A DNA stretch of 64,000 nucleotides, from contig NZ_CP072793.1 of NCBI RefSeq assembly GCF_017901175.1, positions 992,001 to 1,056,000 of the forward strand. The letters are read 5' to 3'. Both the position numbers and the translations under genes were made by a program. Shown here piece after piece: positions 58,908-64,000 of this stretch. The stretch comes from Thiothrix unzii (GTDB lineage: Bacteria; Pseudomonadota; Gammaproteobacteria; Thiotrichales; Thiotrichaceae). Under the pieces are notes generated by a model, which ran no database searches, was not told the origin of the DNA, and saw nothing but the letters and a program-made list of their open reading frames with translations. Position 1 is the first letter of the stretch, and every line of letters starts with the position of its first letter.

Positions 58908-59367
58908 GGGGTAACGCCTTTGTCATGTTTGTTGAGGTTTTCTGTATAGCGGCATACAGTGCAAGTTCATAACCTACGGCTCCTAAGCCTAGAATCACGC
59001 CTTCAGCAATATCGGAAAGATACGAATGGTGGCGGAAAGATTCGCGGCGGTGCACGTTGGATAAATGGATTTCAATAAAGGGTATAGCAACGCCTAGCAG
59101 CGCATCTCGCAATGCAATGCTGGTGTGTGTATAAGCACCGGGATTGATGATAATGAATTCGACACCTTCATCCATTGCCAAATGAATGCGGTCAACCAAA
59201 GCCCCTTCCGTGTTGTTCTGGTAACAAAGCAGGGTTTGCCCCCGTTCTGTTGCGAGTGCAGTAAGGTTTGACTCGATTTGTGGCAGGCTTAGGCTACCGT
59301 AGTGTCCGGGTTCACGCTTTCCCAAGAGGTTAAGGTTTGGCCCGTTTAGCAAGAGGATAGTCGCCAT
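58891..59367 (-). CDS. aroQ: Type II 3-dehydroquinate dehydratase
   Basis: Third step of the shikimate pathway, 158 residues. [13 protein letters not shown] near the N-terminus (active-site Tyr in the HYGS block), [17 protein letters not shown] and [11 protein letters not shown] are all typical. ATG 59367 (GGGCGGA upstream) chosen over a TTG two codons before. Confidence 0.97.
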   Translation of the reverse strand: MATILLLNGPNLNLLGKREPGHYGSLSLPQIESNLTALATERGQTLLCYQNNTEGALVDRIHLAMDEGVEFIIINPGAYTHTSIALRDALLGVAIPFIEIHLSNVHRRESFRHHSYLSDIAEGVILGLGAVGYELALYAAIQKTSTNMTKALPHDGRA

Positions 59368-59478
59368 TAGCAATCCGCCCTTTCGTCGCAGATACCCATA
59401 AAATCACCTGATTCTACACCGAACTGCGGCGATATGCAGCAATTCGGTGCGAAAAGCGTGAATTTAGTCCTGATTGAC

Positions 59479-60987
59479 TTAACGTCCCTTGAACAAGGAG
59501 CCGAGAAGACCGCGCACAATTTGCGTGCCGATACGTCGTCCTGCACTGGAGGTGGCGGCTTTGACTGCATTCTTCAATAAACCTTCGGCAATGTCGCCCA
59601 TGAAGCTGCCTTCGTCGGCTTCACGTTTGCTGCTGGTTTCGTAACGACGCACGGTTTTACGTTCTGCGGCGGCGGCTTCTTCAGTGGCAGCTTCGGCAGT
59701 GGCTTGTTCAGTGCGTTTTTGCAGCAGTTCGTAAGCGGATTCGCGGTCGAGGCTATTGTCGTAACGTCCGCTGAAAGGGCTGGTGCGCAACAGTTCCGCA
59801 CGTTCGCTATCAGTGACAGGCCCGATGCGTGATTGCGGCGGGCGAATCAAAGTGCGTTGCACAATGCTCGGCGTGCCTTTGTCTTCCAACACGGAAACCA
59901 AGGCTTCACCAACGCCCATTTCCATAATGGTTTCAGCCACATCCAGCTTGGGATTTTGGCGGAAGGTTTCAGCAGCGGTACGCACCGCCTTTTGGTCACG
60001 TGGGGTAAAGGCGCGTAAGGCGTGTTGAATGCGATTGCCGAGCTGCCCCAAGACGGACTCAGGCACATCCAGCGGAGTCTGGGTAATGAAATAAATGCCG
60101 ACACCTTTGGAACGGATTAACTTCACTACCTGTTCGACTTTTTCGACCAAGGCTTTGGGTGCGCCATTAAACAGCAAGTGGGCTTCGTCGAAGAAAAACA
60201 CCAGACGCGGTTTATCCATATCGCCGACTTCGGGCAGATTTTCAAATAGTTCCGATAGTAACCACAACAAGAACGTGGCGTATAAACGCGGGGTATTGAT
60301 GAGTTTATCAGCAGCGAGGATATTGACGTTACCGTAACCGCCCGCGCCCGTGCGCATAAAGTCCCACAAATCGAGTGCTGGTTCGCCGAAGAAGTTTTCC
60401 GCGCCTTGCTGTTCTAATACCAGCAATTGTCGCTGAATCGCTCCAATCGAGGCGGAACTGACATTGCCGTAAGCCCCTTGAAACTCTTTGCTGTTGGTAC
60501 TCATGTACTGGAGGATGGCGCGTAAATCCTTCATATCCAGCAGCAACATGCCTTGGTCGTCGGCAAATTTGAATGCAATGTTTAACACGCCTTCTTGGGT
60601 GTCGTTCAAATCGAGCAAACGAGCCAGTAACAGCGGCCCCATGTCGGAAACCGTGGCACGAATTGGATGCCCGCGTTCACCTGCCAAATCCCAAATAACG
60701 GTGGGGCAGCCTTCAAAACGGAAATCCGTAATGCCAATTTTTTCCACGCGCTCATCCACTTTGGGATGTGCCGCACCGGGTTTGCTAATGCCGGTTAAAT
60801 CGCCTTTGATGTCCGCCATGAATACGGGCACGCCCATGCGTGAAAAACCTTCCGCCAGCACTTGCAGCGAAATGGTTTTACCTGTCCCCGTCGCACCGGC
60901 AATCAGACCGTGGCGGTTGGCAAAGCGCGGGCTGAGATGAACCAGTGTTTCACCTTTACCGATCAGGATTCCGGTTTGTTCTGACAT
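59479..60987 (-). CDS. HerA-like ATPase, DUF853 family
   Basis: Cytoplasmic P-loop ATPase of 502 residues. Walker A GATGTGKTIS (about 32-41), KGDLTGISKPG, Walker B LVFFFDEAHLLF (about 255) and sensor-like TQTPLDVPESVLGQLGNR. The last 90 residues are helical and charged. Annotated in genomes as helicase-HerA-like; activity not established. Solitary gene. Confidence 0.88.
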   Translation of the reverse strand: MSEQTGILIGKGETLVHLSPRFANRHGLIAGATGTGKTISLQVLAEGFSRMGVPVFMADIKGDLTGISKPGAAHPKVDERVEKIGITDFRFEGCPTVIWDLAGERGHPIRATVSDMGPLLLARLLDLNDTQEGVLNIAFKFADDQGMLLLDMKDLRAILQYMSTNSKEFQGAYGNVSSASIGAIQRQLLVLEQQGAENFFGEPALDLWDFMRTGAGGYGNVNILAADKLINTPRLYATFLLWLLSELFENLPEVGDMDKPRLVFFFDEAHLLFNGAPKALVEKVEQVVKLIRSKGVGIYFITQTPLDVPESVLGQLGNRIQHALRAFTPRDQKAVRTAAETFRQNPKLDVAETIMEMGVGEALVSVLEDKGTPSIVQRTLIRPPQSRIGPVTDSERAELLRTSPFSGRYDNSLDRESAYELLQKRTEQATAEAATEEAAAAERKTVRRYETSSKREADEGSFMGDIAEGLLKNAVKAATSSAGRRIGTQIVRGLLGSLFKGR

Positions 60988-61054
60988 GATTACTCCTTTG
61001 TTTCTGCATCGTTTTTGTATGGGTCACAGTCTAGCAGGAAATGTCCTAGGGTCT

Positions 61055-61987
61055 CTAGGGCAGCCCTAATTTTCGCAAGGTTTCGAGGGTGATAGCACCC
61101 GATGCCAAGCGATTGTCTTGTTGGAAATGGGTAAGCGCGGTGCGGGTAGCCGTGTCGATTGCGCCACTGGCTTTGCCGGTGTCGTAACCCAGTTGTTGCA
61201 GGCGTTGCTGTAAACGGCTGATCAATACGGAGTCAGCTTCGGTTTCGCACAATACCGGCATTTTGATGAAGCGTTCGGCTTGCACTTTGCGCAATACCGG
61301 GACTTGCTGGCTTTGTTCGGGTTGCGGCGTGGTAACGAGTTTTGCGGCTTGTTCCACCCGGCCTAACGGGATGCTTGCGTAAACAGCGGGTATTTCTTTG
61401 CGCACGACTTTGGCAGGTTCGACCAACACTTTGCGGGTTACGGTTTGGGTTTTACCCGGAATCACGCGCTTAACGGTACGCGCTGGGGTGGCAATCAGTT
61501 CACGGGTGACTTCTTGGTATTCGGCCGGAGTTTCGAGCAAACACGCGGGCGGAATGTTGCTGGCATCGTCGCTAACGACGGGGGCGCAGGCAGGGTTCCA
61601 CTGCACGCTGGCTTCCTTGGTTTTAATGCGCTTGGTTTCGGTGCGGTAAGTCGCGGGAAACGTTTCGACTTCGGTGCGTTCACGTTCGATTTCGACGGTT
61701 TCGGTGACTTCATCGAACACCGCCGGAATGATTTCGTATTCCACGTAAGCGTCCGCGACTTTGATTTTACGTTCGCCGTAACCCAGTTGTACGGGTGTGG
61801 TTTGATAAAGTGGGCTGCCCTCAAAAGTCACGACTTTTTCTTCAGCCGTCTGAAATACCCCCGGAACCAATACTTGCGCGTAACAAGTGCTATCCGCTGT
61901 TGCAGTCGTCGCCGGGTTTGCCATCAGAGTGTTACTGGCGGTGAGTCCGCTCGTCAGTAGCGTGGTTAAAATCATTGCTGTTTTCAT
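61055..61987 (-). CDS. Exported peptidoglycan-binding protein with charged repeats
   Basis: 310 residues: signal peptide (about 1-25), a long central part (about 30-250) rich in repeated Glu/Arg/Thr/Pro units such as YEIIPAVFDEVTETVEIERE, EVETFPATYRTETKRIKTKE, TRELIATPARTVKRVIPGK and VTRKVLVEPAKVVRKEIPA, then a C-terminal peptidoglycan_binding_1 domain (RLQQRLQQLGYDTGKASG, ending LETLRKLGLP). It should sit in the periplasm as a cell-wall-bound extended rod. The frame is open to 62134, overlapping the holA start, but a signal peptide begins at the chosen ATG. Confidence 0.8.
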   Translation of the reverse strand: MKTAMILTTLLTSGLTASNTLMANPATTATADSTCYAQVLVPGVFQTAEEKVVTFEGSPLYQTTPVQLGYGERKIKVADAYVEYEIIPAVFDEVTETVEIERERTEVETFPATYRTETKRIKTKEASVQWNPACAPVVSDDASNIPPACLLETPAEYQEVTRELIATPARTVKRVIPGKTQTVTRKVLVEPAKVVRKEIPAVYASIPLGRVEQAAKLVTTPQPEQSQQVPVLRKVQAERFIKMPVLCETEADSVLISRLQQRLQQLGYDTGKASGAIDTATRTALTHFQQDNRLASGAITLETLRKLGLP

Positions 61988-62088
61988 GGAGCGCACATTG
62001 TCAGGAAAATTGCCGCCGATTCTAAACAAAAACAGCTTAAAAAACCCGATTATGTTACATTTTCGCTTTCTTTTGATTGATTCTTGGT

Positions 62089-63120
62089 ATGCAAGTCCGC
62101 GTAGAACAAATTGAAGAACACCTTCGTCATACACTCGCTTCCGTTTATCTGATTGCTGGTGACGAGCCGTTACAAGTCATGGAAGCGGCGGCGGCAGTGC
62201 GTAAAGCTGCCAGCGAACGCGGTTTTAGCGAGCGCGATGTTTTTAGCGTTGATGCGCAATTTGACTGGGGCGTGTTGTACGACGCAGCCGGGTCGTTATC
62301 GCTGTTTTCTGATAAAAAAATGCTCGATGTCCGAATGCCAACCTGCAAGGCGGGGCAGTCCGGCACGAAGGCGTTGCAGCATTACCTTGATTATATTCCC
62401 AGCGATAAAATCTTACTGATCCAGTCCGGGCGTTTGGATAAAACCTGCAAGAATGCTGCTTGGGTCAAAAAGCTCGAACAAGTCGGGGTATTGGTGCAAG
62501 TGTGGGATTTATCCCCAGCGCAAACCTTGGCGTGGGTGGCACGACGGATGCGCGAAGTCGGTTTACAGCCGGATAACGACGCGGTGCGTTACCTGACCGA
62601 GCGGGTTGAGGGTAATTTACTCGCAGCGGTACAAGAGATTGGTAAATTATCGCTGCTGTTCGGCAATCGCCCGGTGACGGCGCAAAATATTATGAGCGTG
62701 GTGGCGGATAACTCACGTTTCAGCGTGTTTGATCTGGCGGAAGCGATTTTAGCGCAGGATGCCCGCCGCTTGTGCCACATCATGCAGGTGTTGCAGGAAG
62801 AAGAAACCGCAACGCCGTTACTGGTGTGGGCATTGGCAGATTTGTTGCGTCAGCTTTACGACGGTTGCCAGTTGGTGAGCAATAACCAGTCGATTCAGGG
62901 CTTGTTGATGCGAATGCCGAAAACCCGCCAAGGTTTATTTCAAAACGCTTTGCGGCGCATGGCGCGGGCGGATTGGCAGTTACTATTTCATCACGCGGCG
63001 TTATTGGATCAGCACAGCAAAGGTGTCGGGCAAGATGTGTCGCGCCATCCGCAGCGGTTGTGGGATGAAATGCTGGCAATGGCGTTGCTGTTGGCGGGTA
63101 AGCCGGTGATGCGGGTATAA
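62089..63120 (+). CDS. holA: DNA polymerase III subunit delta
   Basis: Clamp-loader wrench subunit, 343 residues. AAA+-like N-terminal domain with VYLIAGDEPLQVMEAAAAVRKAA, the clamp-opening LSLFSDKKMLDVRMP, and a C-terminal collar domain. lptE often lies before holA; here the upstream gene is divergent. ATG 62089 chosen. Confidence 0.93.
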   Translation: MQVRVEQIEEHLRHTLASVYLIAGDEPLQVMEAAAAVRKAASERGFSERDVFSVDAQFDWGVLYDAAGSLSLFSDKKMLDVRMPTCKAGQSGTKALQHYLDYIPSDKILLIQSGRLDKTCKNAAWVKKLEQVGVLVQVWDLSPAQTLAWVARRMREVGLQPDNDAVRYLTERVEGNLLAAVQEIGKLSLLFGNRPVTAQNIMSVVADNSRFSVFDLAEAILAQDARRLCHIMQVLQEEETATPLLVWALADLLRQLYDGCQLVSNNQSIQGLLMRMPKTRQGLFQNALRRMARADWQLLFHHAALLDQHSKGVGQDVSRHPQRLWDEMLAMALLLAGKPVMRV

Positions 63121-63123
63121 CGC

Positions 63124-63621
63124 CTATTCACCATGCGTTGTCTGTTCCAACAATCGGCGTTTCAAATCAGTACTCAGGCGAAATTCCACCCGCTCTAAAT
63201 CTTGCAGAATGTCTGGCAGTTGCGTGGTTGAGATTTCCCCTTTCTGTTGAAGCGCACCCAAAATTCCCACCAATCCAGTAATTTTTAACCCCATTAATGT
63301 TGCCATCTTGCGTCCTGCCTTTTCATCAATCAGCAGGGGTAACTTGAGTTGGTCGGCGAGCAGGATCGCTTCCGATTCACCGGGATCAATCTGCAACAGC
63401 AGGACGGCCAAACGTGGGTCAGTTTGCAACGGAGCGGGGCGGATAAAACCGGATGCTTGCAGGGCAAACCAAATGGAATCATTGGCTTCACCGCGTCCCA
63501 CTTCTTCCGCAACTTTATTGGGGACGATAATGTGGGTAAACAGTTTTTCCAACAAGGTGAATCGCCCAATATTCAGCAATGTGATCAAGGGGGAACTGTC
63601 AGCGACAATCAGCCCTTTCAT
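63124..63621 (-). CDS. DUF3368 / PIN-like toxin
   Basis: 165 residues with PIN-like acidic residues: ADSSPLITLL (Asp), GRGEAND, DPGESEAILLADQ (Glu) and LLIDEKAGRKMA (Asp/Glu), matching DUF3368 proteins found as toxins beside UPF0175 antitoxins. Overlaps the antitoxin gene by 4 bp (ATGA). Converges on holA, 3 bp apart. Confidence 0.85.
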   Translation of the reverse strand: MKGLIVADSSPLITLLNIGRFTLLEKLFTHIIVPNKVAEEVGRGEANDSIWFALQASGFIRPAPLQTDPRLAVLLLQIDPGESEAILLADQLKLPLLIDEKAGRKMATLMGLKITGLVGILGALQQKGEISTTQLPDILQDLERVEFRLSTDLKRRLLEQTTHGE

Positions 63622-63956
63622 GCAGTGGCATCTTGCAGCAAAAAGTCAATTTCCGCCGATACTTCGTCAGCGGGATAGTCAATCATGGGCAGGTTCATGA
63701 TGGATAACAGGTGGCGTAAATCCCGTTTATCCATTTTTAGTAACTCAGCCATTTTACCCAGCGAGATGTCGCCGTTGCGCCATGCTTGTAAGGCGGTGGC
63801 TTTGGTCAGGCCAATGCAAAGGTTTTCATCAGTCAGTGGGACAGCGACACCAATGGGTTTGCCGTGTTTGGTGATGAAGACGTACTCATTTTGTTCGAGC
63901 GAATGGGTCAGGCTGGCGGGATTATTCCGCAGCTCCCGAATGGCGATGGAGTGCAT
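63618..63956 (-). CDS. Composite antitoxin: Phd/YefM-like N-terminus plus UPF0175-like C-terminus
   Basis: 112 residues. The N-terminal 45 (IAIRELRNNPASLTHSL, YVFITKHGKPIGVAVPL) look like a Phd/YefM DNA-binding domain. The C-terminal part (about 52-108, ALQAWRNGDISLGKMAELL, then MNLPMIDYPADEVSAEIDFL) looks like UPF0175, whose members pair with DUF3368 toxins. It starts near the window edge with ATG 63956 and overlaps the toxin gene. Confidence 0.8.
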   Translation of the reverse strand: MHSIAIRELRNNPASLTHSLEQNEYVFITKHGKPIGVAVPLTDENLCIGLTKATALQAWRNGDISLGKMAELLKMDKRDLRHLLSIMNLPMIDYPADEVSAEIDFLLQDATA

Positions 63957-64000
63957 GGCATTACCTTTAGTGCTACGTTATGCAGGTACAAAAGATAATA

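Overview
The window is chromosomal DNA of a gammaproteobacterium with roughly 50 percent GC. The conserved neighbourhoods fit this class: aroQ-accB-accC-prmA, pyrG-kdsA-eno-ftsB-ispD, dsbD near fxsA-groES-groEL, dksA-gluQRS, and hda next to a PerM-type permease. A Thiotrichales (Thiothrix-like) source is my best guess from the mix of a single-chain pyruvate carboxylase, cytochrome bd, a hemerythrin, an H-NS-type protein and many secreted proteins. That placement is inference; no 16S or tRNA gene is present.

Layout. 1-3735: tail of an OmpA-domain protein, a CDP-alcohol phosphatidyltransferase, an AI-2E/PerM permease, Hda, a DUF533 protein and a small acidic protein. 3903-11867: DsbD with a duplicated N-terminal domain, an H-NS-family protein, a GGDEF/EAL protein, FxsA and a CIRCE-controlled groESL operon. 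12038-13141: accessory segment with a vapBC toxin-antitoxin pair and a candidate integron attC site closing a small reverse-oriented gene cassette. 13332-22555: a 2OG-Fe(II) oxygenase, an FNR-like regulator and cydABX, then DUF4395, a His/Cys-rich secreted protein, bacteriohemerythrin, an FAD oxidoreductase and a metallo-beta-lactamase-fold protein. 22704-30692: LepB, pyruvate carboxylase, a Uma2 nuclease bracketed by palindromic repeats, a subtilase and a DUF4424 protein. 30703-37586: a tight five-gene operon (TetR regulator, RND adaptor, RND pump, response regulator, histidine kinase) behind two palindromic operators. 37751-44703: housekeeping run pyrG-kdsA-eno / ftsB-ispD-arsC-wrbA-DUF2069-ispF-phhB.

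44708-50826 is the least familiar part. It is a seven-gene minus-strand operon in which every product has a signal peptide (ricin-type lectin, coiled-coil fibre-like protein, OmpA-domain protein, lipoprotein, and three small proteins, two of which share a four-cysteine repeat), plus a small membrane protein gene whose promoter region shares an identical 16-bp element with the operon's promoter. Next comes a single-chain fusion of a PfkB/ribokinase-type sugar kinase to a hormone-sensitive-lipase-type esterase (51021-52931), facing a GntR/UTRA regulator whose 3' end overlaps it. The remainder (53794-63956) is gluQRS-dksA, DUF3426, prmA-accC-accB-aroQ, a HerA-like ATPase, a peptidoglycan-binding protein, holA, and a toxin-antitoxin pair whose antitoxin combines a Phd/YefM-like and a UPF0175-like part.

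I saw no CRISPR array, rRNA, tRNA or intact transposase gene. The best candidates for something new are the kinase-esterase fusion, the secreted-protein operon with its shared promoter element, and the lone attC-bounded cassette.
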